DNA of 64,000 nucleotides from Dryas octopetala (GCA_963921425.1 OY992839.1:20382910-20446909), one strand, 5' to 3'. Shown: positions 33,909 to 46,655, counted from the first letter of the stretch. Program-made: numbers and translations. Notes: generated by a model not told the origin, from the letters alone.

Positions 33909-34690
33909 AATGGAATTCTGTTGGACTTGTATCATTCTTGAATAGAACTAAATTCGTAGTCACAATCAAATTATTTGTGACTACAAATAATACAAGTTGA
34001 AATATATTTATCTAAGTAACAAAGTATATATAATGCAAAAAAAAAATATATAATAATTAATTAGTTATTGATTAATAATATTTCTCTTTATTTTGTGGAA
34101 GAGTACGTTTCTAATAAGAAAGAGAAGATATAAATTTATATAGTTTAGCTTGATAAAAAAATAAAACAATTTACATGATTTAGGAAAATTACATGAATTT
34201 TTAGTATCCCCAACCTGACTCACAAACTTATAATTTTGATTTTTTTTTCGGTTTTCACTAAAAACTTATAATTTTTGCAATTAAGTAGCCAAATTAAATG
34301 ACAGAATAATTTAGTTAAAAAATAATATATATCCAACTTTAATGATAATTTTTTATTCCTTAAATACATGTCATCTTTAAAAATTCCACACAAACTTTTC
34401 TTTCTCCTTCTCTTTCTTTCGTCCTCTTAGCATAAAAAAGGTGAAGCAAACAAAATGAGAGTATCTGTGGGGTCCAACCAAGCGTTCACGGGGTGGCCTA
34501 GAAGAGCTGCATGTGACTAATGCACCCAAATTTTGCTACCTTACAAGTTACAATCTTTTTACTTATGTACATATGGTGGTACGTTTCATATAGTAATTGG
34601 GCTCCAGTTTAAATTAACAAGGCCCATCCCCCAAGGTCACCATTATCAAGCAAGTGCAAGTAGGTCCAATTACAGTGCATAAATAATTTT
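32827..34690. other. AT-rich DNA upstream of plantacyanin
   Basis: No gene seen. An (AT)n run of about 30 bases lies at 33876-33906. The last few hundred bases are the likely plantacyanin promoter. Confidence 0.5.
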
Positions 34691-34699
34691 TCAAACCCA

Positions 34700-34705
34700 T
34701 ATAAA
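34700..34705 (+). promoter_or_regulatory. Probable TATA box of the plantacyanin gene
   Basis: CCCATATAAAGGC lies 100 bases upstream of the start codon, followed by a short CT-rich leader. Confidence 0.6.
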
Positions 34706-34800
34706 GGCTGGCCTTCTGGCTTCTTGCTTTGTTGACTCTCTCATTCACATAGCTACTAGCTTCAGCTCTCTTTAATTAGTAACCAGCTTTTCTCTGCAAG

Positions 34801-35730
34801 ATGTCTCAGGGAAGAGGCAGTGCTGATCCAAGTACCATCATTGTGCTGGTTGTATTGTTAGTGTGCCTAATGGTTCACTTCGAGCATGTTCGTGCTGTTG
34901 ATCACACAGTTGGAGACTCTGGTGGGTGGACCTTTAACTTGGATACGTGGCCCAAAGAAAAGCATTTCAGAGCAGGCGATGTGCTAAGTATGTCTCATCA
35001 CCCACTATCCATAATATTTATTGCTAGTTATTTATTTATTTATTTATTTTTTTTTTTGCTTAATACTATTATTTTTGCAAACCCATTCGATCACTCTCCT
35101 CCTTTTTCAAAGAAAGAAGAAACTAACATTTACATACATGTAACTGATATGTTTACTTTCGATTTGACATATTATGGCCCCAAAATGAACAACGAAACAC
35201 AACGTTACGTCCATCTAAAATTGTCATTCCGATCTTCCTTTCTTGAACTTTCTTTTTTTCGAAATGTTTAGAGCCTAGATTTTAGTGTAGATTACAAGGA
35301 AATCACATAGTAAGATATAATTAGTCAAGAAATCAAATATTAAAATGTACAATTAATGGACATATGCTTATTAGAAGAGTTGTTAATTGAGGAATTATAA
35401 GTAGAAAAATTAGAATGGAATATATGATCTAATGGTCCAAAATTTTTGGAGTTGGAGAATATATATGGTCTAGTTAAGTTGACTTTGATTTTGTTGTACG
35501 TGTGCATGTGTTGGTGTAATGGTGTTGCAGTATTCAACTACAACCCCACATTTCACAATGTGGTGGCTGTGGACAGTGGTAGCTACAGAAACTGCACAAC
35601 TCCGAATGGTGCAAAGGTCTATAAATCCGGCAAGGATCGGATAAGGCTTGGGAGAGGACAAAACTACTTCCTCTGCAATTTTGCAGGGCACTGCGAATCT
35701 GGGATGAAGATTGCTGTCAATGCTGTGTAA
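34801..35730 (+). CDS. Plantacyanin (basic blue protein, phytocyanin family)
   Basis: Exon 1 is 34801-34987 and exon 2 is 35531-35730. The GT-AG intron (543 bp) splits an Ile codon (DVL I FNYN), and the protein is 128 residues. Residues 1-32 form a signal peptide with a hydrophobic core IIVLVVLLVCLMV. The mature part starts VDHTVGDSGGWTFN. Copper ligands expected for plantacyanin are visible: His in NPTFHNVV, then Cys, His and Met in FLCNFAGHCESGMKI; the two Cys that form the disulfide are in YRNCTTP and GHCES. There is no GPI-anchor tail, as usual for this subfamily. The protein would be a secreted type 1 copper protein of the apoplast; relatives act in pollen-tube guidance and stress, but the role here is unknown. 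The start is the only ATG giving a signal peptide. Confidence 0.96.
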
Positions 35731-35772
35731 TCATGTCAGACTAATGGCTCTATTAGTCTCTCTGTGTCTTTC

Positions 35773-35880
35773 TAGCCACTAGAATCCATGTATGCACGTA
35801 TGTGTGCGCCAATAATGCTAAAAGGACCATATACACGGTTAGACTATATTGTTGAATTATGATACATGTGATAGAGTGAT
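35773..35880. repeat. Diverged direct repeat downstream of plantacyanin (second copy 36584-36690)
   Basis: Both copies share TTTCTAGC.A.TAGAATC, then a GTGTGTG-like run, CAATAAT..TAAAAGG, TTAGAC.ATATT and TGAATT.TGA. They are about 810 bp apart in the same orientation, and a dispersed repeat (36095-36540) lies between them. Confidence 0.6.
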
Positions 35881-36094
35881 ATTTAATTACCAATACACAT
35901 AATAATTGGTGTAATAAGTGAACTTTAACTATCACATAAATGGTTAGTTGCGATTCATTATGTGTGACATTTTAAGTATTATTCCTATGTGGATTACGGT
36001 CTCTTTTTCTCCCTCCATAAATAGCATTGATATTGTAAATTTAGTTTAGTATATCGATTACGATGAGTTGTAATATTTTTTAAGCAGGTATATG

Positions 36095-36540
36095 AGATAA
36101 AAAGTAGGGTGCTTTAATTAGAAACTCGAAATGAGAAAGAAATTTAACTCAAACCGCAGCCGATCCAAAAATTAAGTAGAAGCGCAAACTACCATCCACA
36201 GAGTGCTCGACAATTCTCACCGAACGCTCGACACATGCATCTGCAACCTAATCTGCTTCTGAAAACTGCTTTTGCAACCTAAAACCTGCATGCGTGCACC
36301 TATAACCTAAACATGTTATCTGTAACCTTAAATGATATATTTGCAACCTAAAAATGTGTAGATGCAGATGCAGATGCAGATCCACTGATCTCTCAGCTCA
36401 TAGACTACCGAGCACTCGGTATCCTGCCGAGCGCTCGGTTGTTGCTTTTCTCACTTTGCGTGCGCATACACGGACAAATTAAACTTGAACTTAATTTTTA
36501 AAAAACAAGAATTAGGAGTAATTTATTATAAAAAAGGAAC
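36095..36540. repeat. Dispersed repeat with GAGCGCTCGG phrases (second copy 44600-44935)
   Basis: Both copies start GTGCTTTAATTAGAAAC and share AAGAAATTTAACTCAAA, CAAAAATTA.GTAGAAGC, GATGCATCTGC.ACCTAA and AGTAATTTATTATAAA. The palindromic CGAGCGCTCGGT occurs in the first copy. A weaker relative lies at 37060-37380. There is no frame. The family is not recognised. Confidence 0.7.
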
Positions 36541-36699
36541 AATGTTGGCACGGACTGATATTATAGAACTTCTCGTACGTGTTTCTAGCTATTAGAATCA
36601 TAATGATGTATTTGTGTGTGTGTCAATAATATTAAAAGGGGCTACATATTTAGACCATATTAATGAATTGTGACAAATGATGTATACAATTACTAACAT

Positions 36700-38693
36700 C
36701 TAAATCTGCCCCATTATTTGCTATAATAATGTGCGGTACTACCATGTGTGCGATTTGGAGCGTGAGTGTGTCAATGTGACTAGCAATTGGCAATGCCAAT
36801 TATAATTTATAAGGACAGATTATCCAGTAAAACAGAATAAAAATAAATAAATAATATTACAAGTTCAGATGCTCCTTTGACAGTACTAGTCTTATGTGTT
36901 TTCCAATGAACCACCAAGTATCAAGCTGGAGGGCAAAGCTGGCCCATCAGGTTCACGGACTTGATGTACACATTCAGCTGTTTAAAAGGTTGGTGACCTT
37001 GCCCCAAAAAAAAAGGTTGGTGACGGTGATACTGTTTCATGACAAAAGAACAATAGGTTCAACCACTTAGTTTTAGGATAAAAATTTATGTCGAGCACTT
37101 GGTAGTGTCGAGTTCAGCATGCAGGGTGCATATGCAAAATTACTGCGTCTGCAAAAATTTATCTCCAGTTACATCATTACTACTACATTATATATTCTCA
37201 ATAAAAAAACCCTAATTTTAAATTTTTAACAATAAATCTCCGAAAACATACTATAAAATATGTATTAATCTCCCAATATTAAGATTCAAAAATCAAGAAA
37301 AAAAAAATAAAGATGCAGATGCACCTGCTGCAAAAATGCGCATGCACCTGTCGAACGCTCAGCGACCTAATTTAGGTTGATGGAAGCCCTTTACTCGCAT
37401 GGATTGTTTTTTAAGTCAAGTTAGAAACTTAGTGTCCTTATTACCAATTATATTAGTGATTGGGAAGTAGAATCTAATTTACTAAAAAAAAAAAGTATAC
37501 TTACATGGCCGAAGCTAAGATATTGAGGCCAGTGGAGGCTCAATAGAAAGTGAGGCCTAAGGCGAAATTATACAAAGGCTTTCCAAATATATTATTCAAA
37601 AATATTTTTTTAAAAAAAATCATTGAAAAATCAATCTTCTTGCTTTTTGAGATGCAAAATTAGTGATTAAATTTTTATATTCAAGTTGTTTTACCAATTT
37701 TTTTCAATAGATAACTGTGACATAGTTGACCGTAAATAAGTTTTTATTAGTTTTAATTTTGAAAAGCTTCATTTTGCAAAAGCAACAATTACAGGTATTG
37801 TCAATAATATTCTATATGCAATCTAAATATTTGAAAAAGAATCAAACAAGTAAATGGCTCTGCAATTTTGAAGAAAAAAATCTTGATTAGTATAAAAAAT
37901 CATATCATTACACATTTACACACCAATTTTGAACAACCCAAAACCAAAAATTGAATGACAAATATCAAAAATTAGCAAAAACTTACCAGTTATCCAATGA
38001 GGCAATGAGTCTTCACTATTGAGTTTGAACTTTGAAGATTGAGAGTTGAGACTATATATGAGAGAATAGAGACGAGAGGGACTAAGAGACAAAGAGAATA
38101 GAGAAGACTAGAAGAGATTAAGAGATTTAGAGAAGAGAGAGAAAGAGAGACGAGAGCTTGAGAGTCTGATGGGAATAAGAAATAGACAACAAGTTACAAA
38201 TATATGTAGAGTCTAATGCTTAATTAATTGTAGGCGTGCAACTGTGCAAGTGCAGCAATCACTCAATCAACATTAATTTTAGAGGTGCCGTGTGCAACAT
38301 TAATTGTAGGCATAACGCATGTAGGCTACTAGGCTAGTAGGCTTCCACAAATACATTAGGCCTAAATTTTTATTTTTTATTTTTCAAAGAGAAAAGGATG
38401 GAGGCTTTTAGGCTTCCAATTCCATAGTTCCATACTTCCATTATAAATTTTTTCTTTTTTCAATAGTAGAGTAGTAGACTATCAGACTATGTGAGGCGCC
38501 GGCCTTTCAAAATTTGTGGCCCTAGGCCTGTGCCTTGGTCGCCTTGGGCCTTAGCCGGCACTGATTGAGGCCCAATGTGAACTATAAAAGTGGAGCCCTC
38601 AATCCTCTATGTACATTCACTTGATTTTTTTTTTCTCTAAGAAATTAATTGGGTATTTGGATAATTGAGCTATGGGTTTAATTGGATATGTAG
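36700..38693. other. Intergenic DNA with possible hAT-like relics
   Basis: No gene seen. Bases 37505-37570 and 38480-38600 hold GGCC/GCCTAAGGC-rich phrases (TGAGGCCTAAGGCGA; GCCTTGGGCCTTAGCCGGC) that resemble decayed ends of a hAT-type element, but no clean termini or duplication were found. Bases 38090-38160 are (AGAGA)-rich. Confidence 0.4.
36998..37010 (+). repeat. Ultrashort poly-A insertion with target duplication (copy 5)
   Basis: CTTGCCCCAAAAA is flanked by a perfect 14-bp direct repeat AAAAGGTTGGTGAC at 36984-36997 and 37011-37024. Confidence 0.78.
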
Positions 38694-38698
38694 CATTG

Positions 38699-41284
38699 TG
38701 TCACGCCCCGAAACCCAGGTACGTAACAGAGGCACCTATCTTGAGAATACCTGAGACTACAACAACCAATCCCCCGGTGTTATAATCCCAAATATCCACA
38801 AAATAGGTTAAGCCTTTTGGTTTAGTAAAAATGGGTTGGATCAGAGTGCTTGAGTTTGCAGCGGAAAGTTTATTCAGAAATAATTAATTCATAATTAAAC
38901 CAACCCTCGGAGCTACTATTGTTTAGAGTAACTTCAAAGAAACTGTTTATATAGACTCGATAATTCAAAAGTAGACAACCCAAGGACTCAGTGTATATAC
39001 AAGATATGACCAAGGGTATATAAAGATAGTAAAAGGACACCAAGGACCTGCCCAAGGAAATATACTGACTAAACAGGAACACAGGAGTTGACAAGCTCGA
39101 GACCGCACCACCACCCCCTTAATCGAGGCCGTCAAAGTCCACACGCGCAGCACCTGAGAGGGAGAAAAACAACAATGTAGGGGTGAGCATCACATACGTT
39201 CATTGCTCCCCCTCAGGGAACTCCCTGCTAGGTTTGAAAAATAGTTTGAGATAATTTAAAATCCAATGCACAACACAAACCAGTTGTCAAGCTTTGTAAA
39301 ACGAGTAGCATGCTCATACAATTTTCAAAATACAGTTTTCCGGGCCCAAGTTCAGAATCATACCTGTTGACCAGCCGTTAGTGCTAACTACCCTCTCACA
39401 AAAGCATAACAAAGTCCTGCAGTCATTTGACCGGGACAGGGTAGCGAAAGTGGCCATTTCATGGTTGTACCGCCTAGACTGGCCTCCCAAGAAGGACAAT
39501 CGACCAGTCCGTCCGTACAACCCCTCATGAGGTTTTGGGGATCGAAACCCAGGGTCTACCGTAAGGGACCTTTCACTCTCAAGTCAAACACAACAACAAT
39601 CTCACGAGAATATGCATAACAGTCATCATTCTCATCATCATAAAACCAAGCAGATATGCCAATCAAAAACATGCATCTTTATCACACAGTATTTATTATA
39701 TAGTACATGCAGGAAATCCACTAGTCAGAGTGTGTTGTCCCCCTACCTAGCGTCCAAAGCTTTTGCCTGTTTTCGAGTACAAATCACAATTTGCCACGTC
39801 GCAACGATCTCCTTTAGGTAACTGGAGTTCCTAGTTTGACAACAACTGGTGTTAAAAACGGTCTTCACGTAAATCGATGACCTTGTCTGTTAAGACCAGG
39901 TATAATTCAGAGGTTTGGCACTAGCGTAACTGCTAGGCTTCTCTGAATTCTTAATCCGATATGACCTTGCACCCCGAGGCAAACAGTCATGTCAGACCGT
40001 GTGGTTTCTATATCTATTTTAATTTATTGTCGAGGAGGTTGATCAGATATGAACCTACAACGTGACCAGGTCAGTGCATGGGGAAACTGAGGGAGCTCTG
40101 GCTCAGTACCCAACGCCTGTATGCTCATGGACTGACCTTAGTCATCACGTTATTTGGTTACCACTGATATGGCCTCAATATTTATTAAGTTCATTTGATA
40201 ACAACAGTTAAACAGCGTTCCGTCTATAACCACAACTTAAATAACAGCAGGTTAAATAAGCTGGGTTGAGGGTATACCTGTTGAAGACTTCCCACGGGCA
40301 GAGTCTCGGTACTACTAGACTTGCTAAGTAATAAGATTAAAAGAACCTAATTAACAAGAGATTAATTTAACAAAATTTTAGCAGAAGTTCGACAGGGATC
40401 AAGAAATTACCTATGGAGCTCAGAAATGATTTTTTTAAAACTTCACCAAAACATAGCCTTCACACTACTAGAATTGAAGAGCTCGTCGCCACGATCGCGT
40501 AGGCGAAATCGGATCGTCGATCGGAGCTCCAGAACTCAAGATAAACTCAAAACAAGATTGAAGAAAAGAGAGAAAGGAGGAGAGAGGAGAGAGAAGCTCT
40601 CTCTTGGGAAGCGTGCGGCTGAATTGTGAGGAAATCAGCTGGGGGTGCGTTGCTATTTATAGGGAGAGTGAGTGAGTCAACTCGGTTGACTCATTCGAGT
40701 TGACTGGGTTGACTCAAGTCAACCGTCACAAAATGGGCCAATGAGGAAGTGACACGTGGCATGTGCACTAACACTTGGCTGCACATGCAGCCATCAGATC
40801 TTGCTGCCATGCAGCGAAGGACGCTCCAGATCGTGCCACGTGGCGCGATCTGGTGATTTCCTATTTTATTTTCTTTTTCCTATATTCCCCAACTTCAAAA
40901 ATTATTTAAAAAATAGCTCGGGACTCAGAAAAATACCCCGAAAAATACTACGGACTCGTATCGACTAGTACTAATTAACTATGAGGTCAAATTACCAATT
41001 TGCCCTTTATAAAAAATTTCAAAAATTTCAAGCTCCACAAACTAAGAAAATTTAGGAAATTCATAAAATAATCTCTCGGACTCAGAATAATACGAGACTT
41101 GCACCGTTGGGTTCGTGAGTAAAAGTACTACCTTTTAAAGTTCTAACTTGGGTCAAAACCCTAGTCAAAATTGGTCAAACAATTTAAAGCTCAAGGTGAA
41201 AAAAAATTAGATTTTCTAACAAATAAATTTTTTTGAAAATACGGAAAAATCACAAAATAAATTTGAAAATTTCCGGGTCTCACA
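38699..41284 (-). mobile_element. 3' LTR of the LARD-like element
   Basis: Minus-strand ends are TGTGAGACCCGG and GGGGCGTGACA. A TATA-like TATAAATA (minus strand) lies at 40654-40661. Frames inside are short and are matched exactly in the other LTR, offset by 3245 bases. Confidence 0.93.
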
Positions 41285-41300
41285 TCCTCCCCTACTTAGA
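41285..41300 (-). promoter_or_regulatory. Polypurine tract of the LARD-like element
   Basis: On the minus strand CTAAGTAGGGGAGGA directly precedes the 3' LTR start TGTGAGACCC, the expected plus-strand primer position. Confidence 0.75.
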
Positions 41301-41691
41301 GAAAATCTCGTCCTCGAGATTACCAAGGGTGCTCGAACCAAAAGTGGGTACGTGGACTCTAGTTCCCGTACAACGTTTTCTCCTTTACGTTCTCAATCAA
41401 TCATAATCCAACTTTACTTGAGTGATAAAGCATGCATAACAAAAACTCTCGAGAAAAATACCTCTATTGATCAAGTCGAAATACTGGAGACTCATTTTTA
41501 AAAAGATAAAAACAAGCTACGGTTGATATCAGTCCCCAAAGACACTTCCGTTGATCTGACGATACCGTAATGTCGAGGATCCTTCTGATAACCAAACCCG
41601 TAAACTAAAGCGAAAAACGGAGACCTCCATTGATCTCGACTATAAGTGATACTAGAGATAATTTCTCCTCACAACAGTCGTTCGCCCAATG

Positions 41692-41763
41692 TTAGCCGTT
41701 GACCTTTTGCTGTGCGTTCATTTGGTTTGGTGGCTGAGCGTGGTTTTGACGTCGGGGCGGCAT
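41692..41763 (-). pseudogene. Gag start relic of the LARD-like element
   Basis: A 23-codon frame begins MPPRRQNHAQPPNQMNAQQ and stops at 41692. MPPRR is a common start of plant Gypsy gag proteins, and the position after the primer site fits. It suggests descent from a Gypsy element by loss of nearly the whole coding part. The fragment is too short for certainty. Confidence 0.5.
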
Positions 41764-41925
41764 CTTGTCAACAGAACTGACAGACTAAAAGAAAAATGGG
41801 CAGACTTAACAATGACTTTCAAGAATAGAAGAAAAGGATGATAAACAAGAGAATTTCGAACAAGACTCTTGGAAGAAGAAAGAATTTCAGAAGACTCTAT
41901 TTTGAAAACATTTTCAGGAAAACCG

Positions 41926-41938
41926 CTCTGATACCATT
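41926..41938 (-). promoter_or_regulatory. Primer binding site (initiator tRNA-Met type)
   Basis: The minus strand reads TGGTATCAGAGC a few bases after the 5' LTR end. This is the standard plant site complementary to the 3' end of initiator tRNA-Met. Confidence 0.9.
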
Positions 41939-41943
41939 TTAAC

Positions 41944-44529
41944 TGTCACGCCCCGAAACCCAGGTACGTAACAGAGGCACCTATCTTGAGAATACCTGAG
42001 ACTACAACAACCAATCCCCCGGTGTTATAATCCCAAATATCCACAAAATAGGTTAAGCCTTTTGGTTTAGTAAAAATGGGTTGGATCAGAGTGCTTGAGT
42101 TTGCAGCGGAAAGTTTATTCAGAAATAATTAATTCATAATTAAACCAACCCTCGGAGCTACTATTGTTTAGAGTAACTTCAAAGAAACTGTTTATATAGA
42201 CTCGATAATTCAAAAGTAGACAACCCAAGGACTCAGTGTATATACAAGATATGACCAAGGGTATATAAAGATAGTAAAAGGACACCAAGGACCTGCCCAA
42301 GGAAATATACTGACTAAACAGGAACACAGGAGTTGACAAGCTCGAGACCGCACCACCACCCCCTTAATCGAGGCCGTCAAAGTCCACACGCGCAGCACCT
42401 GAGAGGGAGAAAAACAACAATGTAGGGGTGAGCATCACATACGTTCATTGCTCCCCCTCAGGGAACTCCCTGCTAGGTTTGAAAAATAGTTTGAGATAAT
42501 TTAAAATCCAATGCACAACACAAACCAGTTGTCAAGCTTTGTAAAACGAGTAGCATGCTCATACAATTTTCAAAATACAGTTTTCCGGGCCCAAGTTCAG
42601 AATCATACCTGTTGACCAGCCGTTAGTGCTAACTACCCTCTCACAAAAGCATAACAAAGTCCTGCAGTCATTTGACCGGGACAGGGTAGCGAAAGTGGCC
42701 ATTTCATGGTTGTACCGCCTAGACTGGCCTCCCAAGAAGGACAATCGACCAGTCCGTCCGTACAACCCCTCATGAGGTTTTGGGGATCGAAACCCAGGGT
42801 CTACCGTAAGGGACCTTTCACTCTCAAGTCAAACACAACAACAATCTCACGAGAATATGCATAACAGTCATCATTCTCATCATCATAAAACCAAGCAGAT
42901 ATGCCAATCAAAAACATGCATCTTTATCACACAGTATTTATTATATAGTACATGCAGGAAATCCACTAGTCAGAGTGTGTTGTCCCCCTACCTAGCGTCC
43001 AAAGCTTTTGCCTGTTTTCGAGTACAAATCACAATTTGCCACGTCGCAACGATCTCCTTTAGGTAACTGGAGTTCCTAGTTTGACAACAACTGGTGTTAA
43101 AAACGGTCTTCACGTAAATCGATGACCTTGTCTGTTAAGACCAGGTATAATTCAGAGGTTTGGCACTAGCGTAACTGCTAGGCTTCTCTGAATTCTTAAT
43201 CCGATATGACCTTGCACCCCGAGGCAAACAGTCATGTCAGACCGTGTGGTTTCTATATCTATTTTAATTTATTGTCGAGGAGGTTGATCAGATATGAACC
43301 TACAACGTGACCAGGTCAGTGCATGGGGAAACTGAGGGAGCTCTGGCTCAGTACCCAACGCCTGTATGCTCATGGACTGACCTTAGTCATCACGTTATTT
43401 GGTTACCACTGATATGGCCTCAATATTTATTAAGTTCATTTGATAACAACAGTTAAACAGCGTTCCGTCTATAACCACAACTTAAATAACAGCAGGTTAA
43501 ATAAGCTGGGTTGAGGGTATACCTGTTGAAGACTTCCCACGGGCAGAGTCTCGGTACTACTAGACTTGCTAAGTAATAAGATTAAAAGAACCTAATTAAC
43601 AAGAGATTAATTTAACAAAATTTTAGCAGAAGTTCGACAGGGATCAAGAAATTACCTATGGAGCTCAGAAATGATTTTTTTAAAACTTCACCAAAACATA
43701 GCCTTCACACTACTAGAATTGAAGAGCTCGTCGCCACGATCGCGTAGGCGAAATCGGATCGTCGATCGGAGCTCCAGAACTCAAGATAAACTCAAAACAA
43801 GATTGAAGAAAAGAGAGAAAGGAGGAGAGAGGAGAGAGAAGCTCTCTCTTGGGAAGCGTGCGGCTGAATTGTGAGGAAATCAGCTGGGGGTGCGTTGCTA
43901 TTTATAGGGAGAGTGAGTGAGTCAACTCGGTTGACTCATTCGAGTTGACTGGGTTGACTCAAGTCAACCGTCACAAAATGGGCCAATGAGGAAGTGACAC
44001 GTGGCATGTGCACTAACACTTGGCTGCACATGCAGCCATCAGATCTTGCTGCCATGCAGCGAAGGACGCTCCAGATCGTGCCACGTGGCGCGATCTGGTG
44101 ATTTCCTATTTTATTTTCTTTTTCCTATATTCCCCAACTTCAAAAATTATTTAAAAAATAGCTCGGGACTCAGAAAAATACCCCGAAAAATACTACGGAC
44201 TCGTATCGACTAGTACTAATTAACTATGAGGTCAAATTACCAATTTGCCCTTTATAAAAAATTTCAAAAATTTCAAGCTCCACAAACTAAGAAAATTTAG
44301 GAAATTCATAAAATAATCTCTCGGACTCAGAATAATACGAGACTTGCACCGTTGGGTTCGTGAGTAAAAGTACTACCTTTTAAAGTTCTAACTTGGGTCA
44401 AAACCCTAGTCAAAATTGGTCAAACAATTTAAAGCTCAAGGTGAAAAAAAATTAGATTTTCTAACAAATAAATTTTTTTGAAAATACGGAAAAATCACAA
44501 AATAAATTTGAAAATTTCCGGGTCTCACA
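41944..44529 (-). mobile_element. 5' LTR of the LARD-like element
   Basis: Same length and, on reading, same sequence as the 3' LTR. The TATA-like TATAAATA is at 43899-43906 on the minus strand, so transcription would run leftward through the short interior. Confidence 0.93.
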
Positions 44530-44534
44530 CATTG

Positions 44535-46520
44535 TGTATCAGGCTATTTATTTTTTTGATTTAAGCTTATTTATTATATTTATCAAACATAACACAATAT
44601 ATAAAGGATATATAAATTTTGAGTGCTTTAATTAGAAACCCAAAATGATAAAAGAAATTTAACTCAAATCCCAACCGGCCCAAAAATTAGGTAGAAGCCA
44701 AAATTGTCCACGTGCTCGGCGATTCTTGCCAAGCGCTCGGCAGATGCATCTGCTACCTAAAACTTGTATCTACAACCTAAAAAGATGCATCTACAAGGGC
44801 TTGGTAGTTATTTTTTTCACTCTGCGCACACACATACATCGGTAAATTGAGCTTAAACTTAAATTTTTATTTGATTGAGTTTTCAATTAAAAATATTTAA
44901 AAAACAGAATTTGAAAGTAATTTATTATAAATTTTGGGGGCCTTCGACACTTGGGACCCTAGGAGGTGGCCTCACTAGGCCATCCTCAGATTCGGCTCTG
45001 ATTAATTACCATCTTACAAGGTTTTGTTTTTTGGTCAGAATTACCATCTTACAAGTTAAACCTATACCAAGGCAAAAGGTTTGAATACTTTGGGCCTCTG
45101 TGTTTCTGTTTTTGTTTTTTGTCTCTGTTTTCAGTCTGGGTTTTTCTGGTTGGGACATGTTCTTTTGTTTTCTTTTGTGTTTTTGGACTGGCCTATCTTC
45201 CGTCTTGGGCTTTCCCTTCTTTATATTGGGTGTTTTCTATAGATATGCTTTTCCTGACCCAAAAACAAACAAAAGGGATTTGCATGCATTTTGGACAATC
45301 TTTGCAAAAACACAGAGATCAGTTAATGCCTAAGATTGTTTCCTGACCCAAAACACACCAAAAGGTCCTTTCTAAGTGCGATCATCCGATTTGTATCACA
45401 CGGGCAACTCCATCTTAGGGATTAATATTGATCTTTGCAACTCCACGTCAAACTTAATCAAAATTTTCTTGAGTCTGCTCCACGTAGTTTGGACTTTAGG
45501 TGTTTTCTTTGGACTACTCCATCTCACGGGAATTGAGTCAATAAGCTCTATTCCCAATGATGATCACATGCTATGTGTCCCAAGCCAAACCATTGATATT
45601 ACTTGTTGGAGACCACGTTGTTTTATTTTTATATTGCATTGATATTGTCTTAAACTTAACCAACTAATATTATAATTTTTAAAAAAATTAACCTAGTCTT
45701 ATTGTAACAAAAAAAATTAAAGTATATCAAAATTAAACGTGTTTATATACAAGAAAAGTCAAGAAATTAACGCAATATTGATTGCGCTTGAGCTCATGTG
45801 ATCAAACTTGAGCATATAAAGAAACTTACAAATTCATATCTGGCTACTCGAGTGTCCGCAATTTTTCTTCACTTAAATTTTATCCTCTTTATCCAAATCT
45901 TCTTTAAATCATTACTCACATTTTTTTTTGTTATTGATCTTCCATTTGGTCGTGAGCCACAAAACATAATATTGTTTTAAATTTTCAATCCTAAGACAAA
46001 TCTAGCATAGTTGCTGTTATTTTTTATTTTTTTCACCAGATTTCCTTTTAGTAGTCTATCATATTCAACTATATTAAATTAGACCAATTAAGGTTTGAAT
46101 ATTTCATTGACTTTTTATAGAATACTGTATATCATGGGCCTCATGGCCTCATGGGTGTGGTATCGATACTTTCCCTACTGGCATTAGTTAGATTAGGAAT
46201 AGATTGGTGTGGTTTAGTTGCCTGTTCCATTCTCTAATCACAATGTACAAATACGATTAGCTTCATATCTCACTGATCTCACGGTTACCTTTTGACTTCC
46301 TCAAAAGTCAGAGGGGCCTGCCATGAAATTAAGGAGCACTGGTATTGTTCAAAAAAGAAAAAGAAATACATAACTAATTTAGTACACGATGCATTGCAAT
46401 TAAAATATTACTTACTTATAATTGTATTGACCTGATTATATAAATCAAATCAACCACTTCATCCCAATCTTACCTGTGACACTTGTCCACTTTTGTGATC
46501 ATAGATAGGACTTTAAAAAT
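44535..46520. other. Intergenic DNA upstream of the CASP gene
   Basis: No gene seen. It holds the second copy of the dispersed repeat (44600-44935), a GGCC-rich phrase at 44935-45000 and one ultrashort insertion at 45021. The last few hundred bases are the likely CASP promoter. Confidence 0.5.
45021..45038 (-). repeat. Ultrashort poly-A insertion with target duplication (copy 6, minus orientation)
   Basis: GTTTTGTTTTTTGGTCAG, read on the minus strand as CTGACCAAAAAACAAAAC, is flanked by a perfect 17-bp direct repeat AATTACCATCTTACAAG at 45004-45020 and 45039-45055. Confidence 0.8.
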
Positions 46521-46531
46521 CAAGTAATCCA

Positions 46532-46540
46532 TATATAAAA
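46532..46540 (+). promoter_or_regulatory. Probable TATA box of the CASP gene
   Basis: CCATATATAAAATG lies about 120 bases upstream of the start codon. Confidence 0.6.
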
Positions 46541-46655
46541 TGCCCAACCCATCAACCAGTTCAATCACAAGCTTTTCTAATCTCTTCCAAAGTTCCAATA
46601 TTCAGCTTCAGCTATTCTCATTTTAGAAGCTTAAATTAATTTGTAAGTAGTCAAA

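Larger units (their letters stand above)
38699..44529 (-). mobile_element. Complete non-autonomous LTR retrotransposon (LARD-like)
   Basis: Two 2586-bp LTRs (38699-41284 and 41944-44529) enclose only 659 bp. The 5-bp target duplication CATTG lies at 38694-38698 and 44530-44534. The primer site complementary to initiator tRNA-Met next to the right LTR and a polypurine tract next to the left LTR fix the orientation as minus. No polyprotein is present apart from a short gag-like start, so replication must use proteins from another element. The large LTRs and tiny interior are unusual. I found no difference between the LTRs on reading, which implies a very young insertion. Confidence 0.93.

Noticed and set aside
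37505..38600. A complete hAT element
   Set aside because: GGCC-rich phrases at both ends look hAT-like, but no matching termini or 8-bp duplication could be found.
38870..44213. Six pairs of identical short open frames
   Set aside because: They are duplicated only because they lie in the two LTRs; none has a domain or plausible expression signal.
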